Source of the DNA: Chthoniobacterales bacterium
GTDB lineage: Bacteria > Verrucomicrobiota > Verrucomicrobiia > Chthoniobacterales > UBA10450
Length of the DNA stretch: 40,007 nt
Direction: 5' to 3'
Assembly (NCBI GenBank): GCA_013815325.1
Contig: JACDGM010000036.1
Location: 1-40,007, forward strand
The notes beneath the pieces were generated by a model. The model saw nothing but the letters and a program-made list of their open reading frames with translations, ran no database searches and was not told the origin of the DNA. How positions within the stretch are numbered: the first letter of the stretch is position 1; each line of letters opens with the position of its first letter. Positions 1-8,013 of the stretch are shown one piece after another. A program made the position numbers and the translations under genes.

Positions 1-35
1 CGGCATTTTTCCGGTCGCGAACGTTCCCCTTTCCG

Positions 36-66
36 TGAGGTCCTTCGCTTCGCTCAGGATGACAAG
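36..66. repeat. Right arm of intergenic inverted repeat, family A (partial)
   Basis: The stretch contains GAGGTCCTTCGCTTCGCTCAGG followed by GATGACA in slightly interrupted form, matching the right arm of the complete palindromic elements at 3069-3190 and 7884-7992. The left arm is not visible and may lie beyond the window edge or be lost. The rest of positions 1-115 holds nothing else I recognise. Function is unknown; REP/BIME-like elements of this kind sit between genes. Confidence 0.6.
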
Positions 67-115
67 CAGGTTGCTACGTTGACCATGTCGCAGATCGCCG
101 CGAATTTGCCCACAT

Positions 116-1216
116 ATGTCCGCCGCCAAAACCCGCGTCCTCCTCGGCATGAGCGGCGGCGTCGATTCCAGCGTCGCCGGGTATCTGCTGCGCGAAGAGT
201 GTTACGAGGTCGTCGGCGTGACGATGAAGGTATGGCCGCAGGACTGCATCTCGCGCGCCGAGGACAAATGCTGTGGCCCGCAGGCGGTGGCCGACGCCCG
301 CAACGTCGCGCATTCGTTAGGCATTCCCCATTACGTGGTTGACGAAGCAGATCAATTCGAGCGCCTCGTGATCGATTATTTTTCGAGCGAATACCGCGCC
401 GGCCGCACGCCCAATCCCTGCGTGATGTGCAACGAGAAGCTGAAATTCGGCAAGCTCTGGGAGAAGGCGGAGGCGCTCGGCTGCGCTTACATCGCGACCG
501 GCCATTACGCGATTATCGAGCAGCGCCGCGATCGCGCGGTCCTGCGCAAAGGCGCCGATGGGCACAAGGACCAATCCTATTTTCTCTTCAGCCTGCGCCA
601 GGAGCAGTTGCGCCGCGCCCTCACCCCGCTGGGCGCGATGTCGAAGCCGGCCATTCGCGAGATCGCGCGATCGTTAGGCTTGAAGGTGGCTGACAAAGTC
701 GACAGTCAGGAAATCTGTTTCGTGCCGGGGAATGATTACAAAGCTTTTCTCCGCTCACACCTTGCTGAGGACGAATTTCATCCAGGTGACATTTACGATC
801 TCGACGGCAATTTCGTCGCGACCCACCAAGGCATCGAGATGTTTACGATCGGGCAGCGCAAAGGCTTGCCCGGCGGTTCCGCCCAGCCGCGTTACGTCGT
901 GGATATCGATGCCGAAACCAATCGCGTGATTGTCGGCCGCGCGGAAGATTTGCTCACGGAAGAATTTGAGATCGAGCGCGTGAACTGGGCGGGCGATCTT
1001 TCGCCTAACGAATCCAACGAGGTGACGGTGAAGATCCGCTATGCGCATGCAGGGACGCGCGCGACGGTCACGCCGCTGCCCGGGCAGCGCGCCCGCGTGC
1101 AACTGCACGACCCGCAAAAAGCGGTGAGCCCCGGACAGGCCGCGGTCCTTTATGATGGCGACGTGGTCGCCGGCGGCGGCTGGATTTGCCGGCAAACCGC
1201 AGCCGTTCCGGCCTAA
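116..1216 (+). CDS. mnmA: tRNA-specific 2-thiouridylase MnmA
   Basis: MnmA thiolates U34 of Lys, Glu and Gln tRNAs in the cytoplasm, using ATP and sulfur relayed from a cysteine desulfurase. The 366-aa product is normal family length. Visible signatures are the PP-loop GMSGGVDSS near residues 11-19, the catalytic Cys in NPCVMCN (Cys102), the second Cys in EICFVPG (Cys201) and the C-terminal beta-barrel region with IGQRKGLPGG. The ATG at 116 puts the PP-loop at the usual distance from the N-terminus. Three copies of the window-wide octamer lie in the gene, encoding SLG twice and PNE once, and a fourth copy supplies the TAA stop. cutA starts 4 bp after this stop, so the two are probably cotranscribed. 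Confidence 0.97.
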   Translation: MSAAKTRVLLGMSGGVDSSVAGYLLREECYEVVGVTMKVWPQDCISRAEDKCCGPQAVADARNVAHSLGIPHYVVDEADQFERLVIDYFSSEYRAGRTPNPCVMCNEKLKFGKLWEKAEALGCAYIATGHYAIIEQRRDRAVLRKGADGHKDQSYFLFSLRQEQLRRALTPLGAMSKPAIREIARSLGLKVADKVDSQEICFVPGNDYKAFLRSHLAEDEFHPGDIYDLDGNFVATHQGIEMFTIGQRKGLPGGSAQPRYVVDIDAETNRVIVGRAEDLLTEEFEIERVNWAGDLSPNESNEVTVKIRYAHAGTRATVTPLPGQRARVQLHDPQKAVSPGQAAVLYDGDVVAGGGWICRQTAAVPA

Positions 1217-1219
1217 CGA
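1212..1219 (+). promoter_or_regulatory. Octamer copy forming the mnmA-cutA junction
   Basis: CCTAACGA here provides the TAA stop of mnmA (1214-1216) and all three bases of the spacer before the cutA ATG at 1220. The whole intercistronic junction is therefore made of the dispersed motif. A regulatory role is not shown. Confidence 0.6.
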
Positions 1220-1543
1220 ATGCCCGACGAAGTCCTGCTCGTTTTAAGCACCTTCCCCGATCGCGGCACGGCGCAGCGGATCGCGGAGGAGCTGGTCGTT
1301 GGCCGATTTGCGGCCTGTGCCAACGTCGCTTCGGCGGTCGATTCGTTTTACTGGTGGAAAGGCGAAATTGAAACAGCGAGCGAAGTGCTGGTGTATTTCA
1401 AGACAACTGCGAAAAGGTTCGACGCGTTCGAGGGCAAATTGCGCGAGCTGCATCCCTACCACGTGCCGGAGATTATCGCTCTACGCGTGAGCGATGGGTC
1501 GAGGGAATATTTGAGCTGGGTGGCGGACAACTGCCGCGCCTAG
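1220..1543 (+). CDS. cutA: CutA family divalent-cation tolerance protein
   Basis: The 107-aa product is a full-length CutA-like protein, a small trimeric cytoplasmic ferredoxin-fold protein linked to divalent metal tolerance, whose molecular role remains unsettled in most bacteria. Recognisable segments are the N-terminal LVLSTFPDRGTAQRIAEEL, the FAACANV strand, the SFYWWKGEIE turn with its paired Trp, the helix that follows FKTTAKRFDAFEGKL, and HPYHVPEIIAL. It starts at an ATG 4 bp after the mnmA stop, consistent with a two-gene operon. The sequence after the stop (1544-1647) shows no clear terminator. Confidence 0.94.
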   Translation: MPDEVLLVLSTFPDRGTAQRIAEELVVGRFAACANVASAVDSFYWWKGEIETASEVLVYFKTTAKRFDAFEGKLRELHPYHVPEIIALRVSDGSREYLSWVADNCRA

Positions 1544-1647
1544 CGACCAGGCACGATCGCGTGAGCGCAAATTAGACTCGCCGCGGCGCGGAGGTGATTG
1601 CGCCTGCAGGATTGCCGCGGCCCATGAGCCGATGATAAACTCTCGTT

Positions 1648-3039
1648 ATGTCCTTAATTTTCGAGACGATTCCAACTGAAGGTCTGGCCGAAATTTCTTA
1701 TCTGATTGGCGATGATGACGAGGGCACCGCAGCGGTTTTCGATCCGCGGCCCGACGTCGAGATTTACCTCCAGCTCGCACGCGCGAAGAACGTCGCGATC
1801 ACGCACGTTTTCGAAACCCATATCCACGCCGATCTCGTCAGCGGAGCGCGTGAGCTGAGCAGTCGCGTCGGCACGGCTAAAATTTTCGCGAGCCACGAAG
1901 CGGGCGCGAGCTACGGCTTCGCGACCGAAGCGGTTAAAGATGGGGATCAGTTCAAATTCGGATCGCTCGTGATCACGGCGCGGTACACGCCTGGCCACAC
2001 GCCCGAGCACGTTTCCTATGTTCTCGCGGAGGAGGATCATCCGGGATTGCCCTGGGGCGTGCTCAGCGGCGACTCGCTTTTCGTCGGCTCCGCCGGCCGC
2101 CCGGATTTGTTAGGCGAAAAGGAGACTGCGAAGTTGGCGGCGCTCCAGTTTAAGACTCTGCGCGAGTTTTTCCTCAAGTTACCCGACGGCGTCATCGTTT
2201 ATCCGACGCACGGGAGCGGCTCGCCCTGCGGCGCGGAAATCGGCGACCGCCTAACGAGCACGATCGGTTTCGAGCGCGCTTTCAATCCTTTCCTGCAGTT
2301 CGACGATGTCAAAGCTTTCACCCAGCACTGCATCAAAACCGCCCCGCCCATTCCGAAATATTATTCGCGGATGAAAACGGTGAACGCGGAGGGGCCGAAA
2401 ATCCTCCGCGGCCTGCCGCAGGTGCAGGCTCTGCCGCCGAAAGCATTCAAACAGGCGGTCGGAAAGAAGACAGCCCTTTTGATCGACACCCGCTCGATGT
2501 TTGCCTTTGGCGGCGCGCACATCGCCGGTGCCCTCAATCTCGGGGCGTCACCCACCCTCTCGATTTGGGCCGGATCACTGCTCGATCCCGAGACGCCGAT
2601 CCTGCTTGTCCTGGAGAATGACAGCGATGTGGAAGAAGTCGTTAGGCTATTTCTCCGCACCGGCTTCACAAATTTCGCTGGCTATCTCGTCGGGGGGATG
2701 AAGGCCTGGGACGTCGCCGGTTATCCTTTCGAGCAGGTGCCGCAGATTTCCGTGCATCAACTGCAATCGGCCAATGGGCAGATGCAGGTGCTCGATGTGC
2801 GGACCGATCGGGAATGGAAGGGCGGGCACGTGCCGGGCGCGCGGCACATCGTGGTCCCGCAGCTGCAGCAACGTGTCGCGGAGCTCGATCGCACAAAGCC
2901 GACGGCTGTTTATTGTGCGTCCGGCTATCGGGCGAGCATCGCGGTGAGCATTCTGAAGACCGCCGGTTTCGAGAATGTGAGCAATGTCCCGGGCAGCTGG
3001 CACGCCTGGAAAGAAGCCGGATTCCCGGTGGAGAAATAG
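1648..3039 (+). CDS. CstB-like persulfide dioxygenase with pseudorhodanese and rhodanese domains
   Basis: The 463-aa protein has three modules. Residues 1-250 are a metallo-beta-lactamase fold of the ETHE1/persulfide dioxygenase type, with THIHAD (His58, His60, Asp62), TPGHT (His117), GDSLFVGSAGRPDL (Asp142) and YPTHGSGSPCG (His188, Cys194). Around residues 265-365 is a rhodanese fold without a catalytic Cys. Residues 370-463 are an intact rhodanese with CASGYRAS (Cys423). This order matches Staphylococcus CstB, which oxidises persulfides to sulfite/thiosulfate using a PDO-domain Cys near the iron site; Cys194 is placed similarly. The usual HxHxDH ends in DL, which should not remove an iron ligand. 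The sulfite-oxidase-family gene downstream would take the sulfite onward. Product assignment is family knowledge; substrate is inferred. Confidence 0.9.
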   Translation: MSLIFETIPTEGLAEISYLIGDDDEGTAAVFDPRPDVEIYLQLARAKNVAITHVFETHIHADLVSGARELSSRVGTAKIFASHEAGASYGFATEAVKDGDQFKFGSLVITARYTPGHTPEHVSYVLAEEDHPGLPWGVLSGDSLFVGSAGRPDLLGEKETAKLAALQFKTLREFFLKLPDGVIVYPTHGSGSPCGAEIGDRLTSTIGFERAFNPFLQFDDVKAFTQHCIKTAPPIPKYYSRMKTVNAEGPKILRGLPQVQALPPKAFKQAVGKKTALLIDTRSMFAFGGAHIAGALNLGASPTLSIWAGSLLDPETPILLVLENDSDVEEVVRLFLRTGFTNFAGYLVGGMKAWDVAGYPFEQVPQISVHQLQSANGQMQVLDVRTDREWKGGHVPGARHIVVPQLQQRVAELDRTKPTAVYCASGYRASIAVSILKTAGFENVSNVPGSWHAWKEAGFPVEK

Positions 3040-3068
3040 CCTACCGAGCTATGCCGCTCTCGCCTATT

Positions 3069-3190
3069 GTCATCCCGATCCGGCGAAGCGCGGAGAGGGA
3101 CCTCGCATGCGTTCGACTGACGCGATTTCTGAAAGCGGCGCCGAAAAACGCATGCGAGGTCCTTCGCCGTCTTCGCGACTCAGGATGACA
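3069..3190. repeat. Intergenic inverted repeat, family A
   Basis: A long imperfect palindrome opens with TGTCATCCCGATCC, runs through GGGACCTCGCATGCG and its partner CGCATGCGAGGTCC, and closes with CAGGATGACA. It fills the gap between the rhodanese and sulfite oxidase genes. As a folded RNA it would give a strong cruciform-type hairpin. Related copies are at 7884-7992 (complete) and 36-66 (right arm). Such REP-like elements can act as terminators or mRNA stabilisers, but that is inference here. Confidence 0.85.
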
Positions 3191-3204
3191 TCGTTTTATA
3201 ACAC

Positions 3205-4251
3205 ATGATCATTCGCGAAAAGGAACCGGCCAACCTCGAGATGCCGTTCGGTCTGCTCGACGGCTGGATCACGCCTAACGAACAATTTTACATTCGCTCG
3301 CACTTCCCCGTGCCCGAGGTGGATTTCAAAAGCTGGCGGTTAAAGATCGAAGGGGCGGTCGCTCAACCGGTCGAGTTCAGCTATAACGAATTGCGCGCGC
3401 TGCCGGCGAAGACGCTTCTTGCGACGCTGGAGTGCGCGGGCAACAGCCGCGTTTTTCTCGTGCCCAAAGTGAAGGGGACGCAATGGGAGCTCGGCGCCAT
3501 TGGCAACGCCGAGTGGACCGGGGTGTCGTTAGGTGAGCTTTTGCGCAAAGCGGGCACGAAGGAAAGCGCGCTCGCAGTGGTGCTCGAAGGTGCGGACAAC
3601 GGCGCGATTGCGGAGCCGCCGCGGCCCACCGGCAAAGTGCATTTCGCGCGCAGCGTGCCGCTGGGCAAAGCGATGGACGACGTCCTGCTCGCGTTCCAGA
3701 TGAACGGCCAACCATTGCCCGCGTCGCACGGGTTTCCGCTGCGCGCAATCGTGCCCGGATGGTACGGAGTAGCGTCAGTCAAATGGCTCCAGCGCATCAT
3801 CGTTGTTGAGCGTCCGTTTAATGGTTACTACGAGACGGTAGACTATGCGTTCTGGGAAGGCGGCGCTGCGGGATCGAGGCTCGTCCCGATCACGGAGATG
3901 CAGGTGAAGGCAGTCATCGCGCGTCCCGGCAGCAATGAAGCGATCGCGGCCGGCGAGACATACCGTGTCAGCGGCGCCGCCTGGACGGGCGGCGCGGACG
4001 TTGTGAGAGTCGAGTTGAGCACGGATGGAGGCGGATCATGGCAAAGCGCGTCGTTAGGCGAGGAGGCGGCGCCGCACTGCTGGCGTTTGTGGGAATTCGA
4101 TTGGCAGACACCCGCGACGCCCGGCCGCTGCACGTTGCTGGCACGAGCGACCGATTCGCGCGGCCGCATCCAGCCTAACGAACGCGACCCTGACCGCGGC
4201 ACTTACATGATCAATCACTGTCTGCCAATCGAGGTTGAGATCGGAAGATAG
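3205..4251 (+). CDS. Sulfite oxidase-family molybdopterin oxidoreductase
   Basis: The 348-aa product has the two domains of the sulfite oxidase family. Residues 1-215 form the molybdopterin-binding fold, with Cys77 in LECAGNSR as the expected molybdenum ligand, HGFPLRAIVPGWYG near residue 175, and ASVKWL. Residues 225-345 form the Mo-co dimerisation Ig-like domain (VSGAAWTGGADVVRVELSTDGG). There is no Tat or Sec signal at the N-terminus and no heme domain, so it looks cytoplasmic as encoded. Family members oxidise sulfite to sulfate. The neighbouring persulfide dioxygenase makes that substrate plausible, although YedY-like methionine-sulfoxide reductases share the fold. Four dispersed octamers lie inside, coding PNE, SLG, SLG and PNE. 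Confidence 0.88.
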   Translation: MIIREKEPANLEMPFGLLDGWITPNEQFYIRSHFPVPEVDFKSWRLKIEGAVAQPVEFSYNELRALPAKTLLATLECAGNSRVFLVPKVKGTQWELGAIGNAEWTGVSLGELLRKAGTKESALAVVLEGADNGAIAEPPRPTGKVHFARSVPLGKAMDDVLLAFQMNGQPLPASHGFPLRAIVPGWYGVASVKWLQRIIVVERPFNGYYETVDYAFWEGGAAGSRLVPITEMQVKAVIARPGSNEAIAAGETYRVSGAAWTGGADVVRVELSTDGGGSWQSASLGEEAAPHCWRLWEFDWQTPATPGRCTLLARATDSRGRIQPNERDPDRGTYMINHCLPIEVEIGR

Positions 4252-4252
4252 G

Positions 4253-4345
4253 CTTCCAGCTTATCTCGGCCGGCGGGCATCGTGCCCGCCGCTTCGAATC
4301 CGAAGACTGGAAGCCTGCCGGCCGGGACAGGCTGGATGCCTGTCT
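4253..4345. repeat. Intergenic inverted repeat, family B
   Basis: The region between the convergent sulfite oxidase-like gene and the exonuclease gene holds stacked palindromes: GGCGGGCATCGTGCCCGCC, then GACTGGAAGCCTGCCGGCC and ACAGGCTGGATGCCTGTC. The same vocabulary of 'gcaggcatcctgc' and 'ctggaagcctg' recurs at 27169-27275 and 39721-39853. It probably acts as a transcription barrier between converging genes; that is inference from position and stem strength. Confidence 0.7.
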
Positions 4346-4386
4346 TCCGCCTGCGACTGCGAGCGCGAATCCGACTGACGGATTCG

Positions 4387-4950
4387 TTAGGCGATTGTCG
4401 CCGGGTCAAGGTGTGCCCAGTCGATCGCGACCCGCTGCCGCCGCGCAAAACGGTCGTGAAAGAAAAGCTCCTTATGCCGGCAACCGTGCTCGTGCACCAG
4501 CCGGGTCACCTTCACGTCGAAGCAGCAATACTCCGCCACCTCGAGAAAATGGCCTTCCCGCCACCACTTGATCGCGTCGATGCTCACGCTCGTTTTGTCC
4601 ACGCCTAACGTCGCCTGCGCGATCGCGTCGAGCCCGAGCCGGTGCCCGAGCTTCGTTTCCATGTCGAGCATGAGATCGACCGTCGGCAGCTCGTGCGCGA
4701 GATCGAGCACGGTGTAACCCATCAAAACGTGATAATCGAAATTGATGACGTTATATCCGACGACAAGATCGGCGCGCCGCAGGCGCTCAATCAAATCGTG
4801 AACGCGCGTTTCTTGAAAAATTTCGTAACGGCCGGTGCGCGTGCTGTAGATCACGCCGATCGACATTTGCATATTACCCTTGCGATCCCAGCCGCCGGCG
4901 TCGTTCGCGGTGCGCTGCGTTTCAAGATCGAAGTAAAGTATGTCGCGCAT
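4387..4950 (-). CDS. RNase H-fold 3'-5' exonuclease-like protein
   Basis: The 187-aa protein shows the DEDD exonuclease pattern: YFDLETQR near residues 6-12 (Asp, Glu), GYNVINFDYHVL near residues 65-76, and EYCCFDVKVTRLVH near 138-151, giving the Tyr-x3-Asp signature. It resembles the YprB/RNase_H_2 group of predicted ribonuclease H-like exonucleases. No helicase domain is attached. The ATG at 4950 lies right after a heptanucleotide tandem array, so its upstream region is repetitive. The TAA stop is supplied by the dispersed octamer at 4384-4391. It is the last gene of a minus-strand run with the secreted protein and the GH57 enzyme. The specific substrate is unknown. Confidence 0.8.
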   Translation of the reverse strand: MRDILYFDLETQRTANDAGGWDRKGNMQMSIGVIYSTRTGRYEIFQETRVHDLIERLRRADLVVGYNVINFDYHVLMGYTVLDLAHELPTVDLMLDMETKLGHRLGLDAIAQATLGVDKTSVSIDAIKWWREGHFLEVAEYCCFDVKVTRLVHEHGCRHKELFFHDRFARRQRVAIDWAHLDPATIA

Positions 4951-4953
4951 GGA

Positions 4954-5016
<63 letters not shown>

Positions 5017-5031
5017 AAGGGCGCGACGCGG

Positions 5032-6282
5032 CTATTTCAACTCGAAATCGCCGCAATCGAAAGCCATCATTTCTTCGAGGTGGGTGACGCGAAATTGCTC
5101 GACGACCGCACCGTCGTCCTGGAAGACATCGACTGTGTTTTCCGCCTGGCGCGCGATGAGCGCGCGGGAAAGATTGTGCGTTTCGCTGATGGTGCGCAGC
5201 GGCAGGCCGTCCGTCGTTTCCAAATAGCTGCCTTCTGCGTCGAAGCCGATCGCGAGAACAATTTTCCCCGGCTGATCCCGCTCGAGCGGATTGGGCCGCA
5301 GCTTTTGCATGATCGTCGCGGGAGCGGCCCGTGAATCGTTAGGCGCAGCCACCGGCCGGCTGTTCTCGATCGCGAAGTTCTTGTGCGCCACGATCTCTTT
5401 CGCGAAATCGATCTTCCAGTCCGAAACGGCTTGACCTTTTTCCGGGACGGCGGCGTTGGCGAGAAGAGTGAGACTGCGGACACGCTGCACAGCCGGTGAC
5501 TCTTCGAGCAGATATATCCGATCTTCGTTAGGCGAGGCCGCGATGTCGGTCGGTTGGGGATCTTCGGTGGGGACCGAAAGCGTGCGCAAAACCGGCGGCC
5601 CGGGCTGGCCCGGCGCGGAAAGTTGCACGATCTCGACTTGGGACGCGCCTTTGTTGAGACGGCTGATCACCCAAAGCGTGCCAGTTTTTCCTCTCGTAAA
5701 AGCTATCGGATCGATCCGCGCCTCCGCAAACTTAGCCCCATCGGGCGGTTCAAATGGTTCCGGCGCTACCCGGTCACTCGGACGCAGTTTTCCGGTGGCG
5801 GGTTCGAAGAGAAATTGCGCGCTCCTGCCCCTGGGCATCGTCGTCTCCAGGCACAACGAGCCATCGCTCGCCGCGATCCGCGAAATGTGCGCGAGGTGGG
5901 GTGAATCTTCGTCCGTCACCCAATCGTTGAAGAAGGAGTTGACCCCTTCGACTTTAAGGCCGCCGACGAGATAACCCCGGGCTCGATATCTATTGGGGGG
6001 GAGGGGCCGTCCAGCATCGTCGTTGCCGTCCCACGTTGTTTCGAGCGCATCGTGGCCGGCCGTGAAGTCGGAAACGCCATCTTCGCGATGCAAGACGCGC
6101 ACGAGCTTCCCGTCCGTATTGTAGATGCCGAGGCTGATCGTGCCATCGAGCGGCGGCGGGACGAAATGCAGCCTAACGACGCGAGGGGTTGGTGTCGGAG
6201 GGTTCGGAGTCGGCGCAGGGGTTTCCTGTCCGTGCGCGAGGGCAAGCGCGATCACGAGCAAAGGGAGAAGAAGAACGCGCAT
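5032..6282 (-). CDS. Secreted protein with FlgD-like Ig domain, function unknown
   Basis: The 416-aa product begins with a signal peptide (MRVLLLPLLVIALALAHG) and a Pro/Thr-rich linker at residues 20-33. Residues 35-110 resemble a FlgD Ig-like module, with GISLGIYNTDGKLVRVL-type strand order and the typical TTWDGNDDAGRPLPPNRY turn. The rest looks like irregular beta-propeller or NHL-like sequence (TRGKTGTLWVISRLN, DIAASPNEDRIYLLEES) with no catalytic motif I recognise. It is probably exported to the periplasm or surface. The start codon is 11 bp from the stop of the GH57 gene, so both are likely one operon. Octamers encode PND, PNE and VR. No function is assigned. Confidence 0.8.
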   Translation of the reverse strand: MRVLLLPLLVIALALAHGQETPAPTPNPPTPTPRVVRLHFVPPPLDGTISLGIYNTDGKLVRVLHREDGVSDFTAGHDALETTWDGNDDAGRPLPPNRYRARGYLVGGLKVEGVNSFFNDWVTDEDSPHLAHISRIAASDGSLCLETTMPRGRSAQFLFEPATGKLRPSDRVAPEPFEPPDGAKFAEARIDPIAFTRGKTGTLWVISRLNKGASQVEIVQLSAPGQPGPPVLRTLSVPTEDPQPTDIAASPNEDRIYLLEESPAVQRVRSLTLLANAAVPEKGQAVSDWKIDFAKEIVAHKNFAIENSRPVAAPNDSRAAPATIMQKLRPNPLERDQPGKIVLAIGFDAEGSYLETTDGLPLRTISETHNLSRALIARQAENTVDVFQDDGAVVEQFRVTHLEEMMAFDCGDFELK

Positions 6283-6293
6283 GCGGAAACGAG

Positions 6294-7877
6294 CTAGAGA
6301 TAATAGCGCCAGTTGAGGTCGGGAAAAATCAAAGCGCGCTCCTCACACTCTTTCAGTAAATTTTGATCGATGCGAGCGGCGCAAAGTTGGTCGGCGAGGC
6401 GGTTGAAGCGAAGGAGGTGATCGCGGGTGCGGGCCGCAGCGTAGTCGGGCGCGGAGCGCGTCTTGATGAGGAAGGCCCAGTCGCTCGACTGCGCGAGAAG
6501 CAGTTCGCGCGCGGCTTGTCGAAGCGCGCGCTCGGTGAGGGGATCGCTGCTGTCGCGATGGGCGCGCGCGATTTCCGTCATGCGCCGGGTGGCGGCATGC
6601 AGGAGCGGATAAATCCAGGCGTTGCTCTCGTCGAGCCAGACACCGCTGAAGCCATTCTCGCCCCAGCTCGAAGGATTTGGCCTAACGATCTGCTGCGACG
6701 GATGGGCTGTGAGAAATTCGCTCGGCGTGGTGAGCTGGAAGTCCTCAGACTGCGCGGCGAGGCGCAGGAACGTTTCGAGAAAACGCGGACCTTCAAACCA
6801 CCAATGACCGAAAAGTTCGGCATCGAACGGGCTCACGACAAGCGCGTCGAAATCCGCGCTCGCGAGCTCCTGAAAGCGCGCTCCCCGCTTCTCGAAAAAA
6901 TCCTGCGCGTGCTCATCCGCCGCCGCCTGCGCCCAGACCGGATCGTAGAATTCCTTCTCTTCCGTGCGGCCGCTGACGCGATGATATTTGAGACCGCTGA
7001 ATTTGCGCAGGCCCGCCGGCCTAACGAATGGCCGTAACTCCTCCTCCGACCGGTCGTAGCCGATGTCGCGATAAAAGTCGCGGTAAACCGGATCACCGGG
7101 ATAACCGGACTCGGCGCTCCAAACTGCATGGCTCGATTCGCGATCGCGCGCGAAAGCCGCCGGGCCCGCCGGCGTATAACAGGGCGCGAAAAGAGCAAAG
7201 CGCGGCTGTGGCCGGGCGAACATCAGGCCGCGTGCGTCGAGGACAAACCAGCGGATATTTGCTTCCTGTAAAATCGCATCGAGGCCGGCGCTGTAGCCGC
7301 ATTCCGGCAGCCAGAATCCGGTCGGTTCACGTCCAAAATTTTCGCGATAACTGTCGCAACCGATGCGAACCTGCGCCCGTTGCGCCTCGGGGAAGTCCTG
7401 AAGCAACGGGAGAAATGGATGTGTCGCCGCGCTCGCCATGATTTCGAGACAGTTGTGTTCCTGCAACGCGCGAAATGCCCTAACGACGTCGCGTGAGAGT
7501 GTTTCCTCGAAAAAAGCCCGCGCTTCCGTGAAGAAGCGCCCGTAGAACTGCGCCAGCTCGAAAAGTTGCGGCTGATGGCGGTTGCGCTCGATCTCTTGCC
7601 GGGCGAGTCCGATTAGGCGTTCGAGATGGCGCAGGTATCTTTGCTGGAGTAGATCGTCGCGCAGCATCGCGCAGAGCGTCGGGGTGAGCGACATCGTGAG
7701 CTTGCAGCGCACCCCTTCGTCCGCCAGCCGGCGCAGCATGCGGAGGAGCGGGAGGTAAGTTTCGGTGATGGCTTCGAAAAGCCAGTCTTCCTCGAGGAAA
7801 TCCTCGTGCTCCGGGTGCCTGACGAATGGCAGGTGAGCGTGGAGGATGAGGGCAAGATGACCAGGCGGAGCGCTCAC
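6294..7877 (-). CDS. GH57 family 1,4-alpha-glucan branching enzyme-like protein
   Basis: The 527-aa protein is a GH57 glycoside hydrolase of the branching-enzyme (DUF1957) type. It starts with the metal/substrate motif ILHAHLPFVRHPE. The likely nucleophile is Glu192 in GFWLPECGY and the acid/base is Asp352 in SPFDAELFGHWWFEGP; the C-terminal helical domain runs from about 420 and includes SSDWAFLI. GH57 branching enzymes introduce alpha-1,6 branches into glycogen-like glucans in the cytoplasm. No glycogen synthase or GlgP neighbour is present in the window. The gene leads a minus-strand operon with the secreted protein and exonuclease, and family A repeat DNA lies upstream. Four octamers inside it code for VR on the sense strand. 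Confidence 0.9.
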   Translation of the reverse strand: MSAPPGHLALILHAHLPFVRHPEHEDFLEEDWLFEAITETYLPLLRMLRRLADEGVRCKLTMSLTPTLCAMLRDDLLQQRYLRHLERLIGLARQEIERNRHQPQLFELAQFYGRFFTEARAFFEETLSRDVVRAFRALQEHNCLEIMASAATHPFLPLLQDFPEAQRAQVRIGCDSYRENFGREPTGFWLPECGYSAGLDAILQEANIRWFVLDARGLMFARPQPRFALFAPCYTPAGPAAFARDRESSHAVWSAESGYPGDPVYRDFYRDIGYDRSEEELRPFVRPAGLRKFSGLKYHRVSGRTEEKEFYDPVWAQAAADEHAQDFFEKRGARFQELASADFDALVVSPFDAELFGHWWFEGPRFLETFLRLAAQSEDFQLTTPSEFLTAHPSQQIVRPNPSSWGENGFSGVWLDESNAWIYPLLHAATRRMTEIARAHRDSSDPLTERALRQAARELLLAQSSDWAFLIKTRSAPDYAAARTRDHLLRFNRLADQLCAARIDQNLLKECEERALIFPDLNWRYYL

Positions 7878-7883
7878 TGCCTA

Positions 7884-7992
7884 GTCATCCTGCGCCGCGA
7901 AGACGGCGAAGGACCTCACAAGCCACTCGAGCGTTATCTATCGCTAACACCGTGAGACGCCTGCGAGGTCCCTCGCTTCGCTTCGGGATGAC
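7884..7992. repeat. Intergenic inverted repeat, family A
   Basis: A second complete copy of the family A palindrome: GTCATCCTGCGCCGCGAAG and GGCGAAGGACCTCAC on the left, GCGAGGTCCCTCGC and TTCGGGATGAC on the right. It lies between aspC's stop (8014, minus strand) and the start of the GH57 gene (7877, minus strand), so transcription from aspC would run into it. The centre (about 7920-7955) is not shared with the 3069-3190 copy. Confidence 0.83.
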
Positions 7993-8013
7993 AATGGGTG
8001 TGGGCGCCGCCTA

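Noticed and set aside
5456..5974. Plus-strand frame of about 172 codons inside the secreted-protein gene
   Set aside because: It has no domain, is antisense to a gene with a clear signal peptide and Ig-like domain, and has shadow-like composition.
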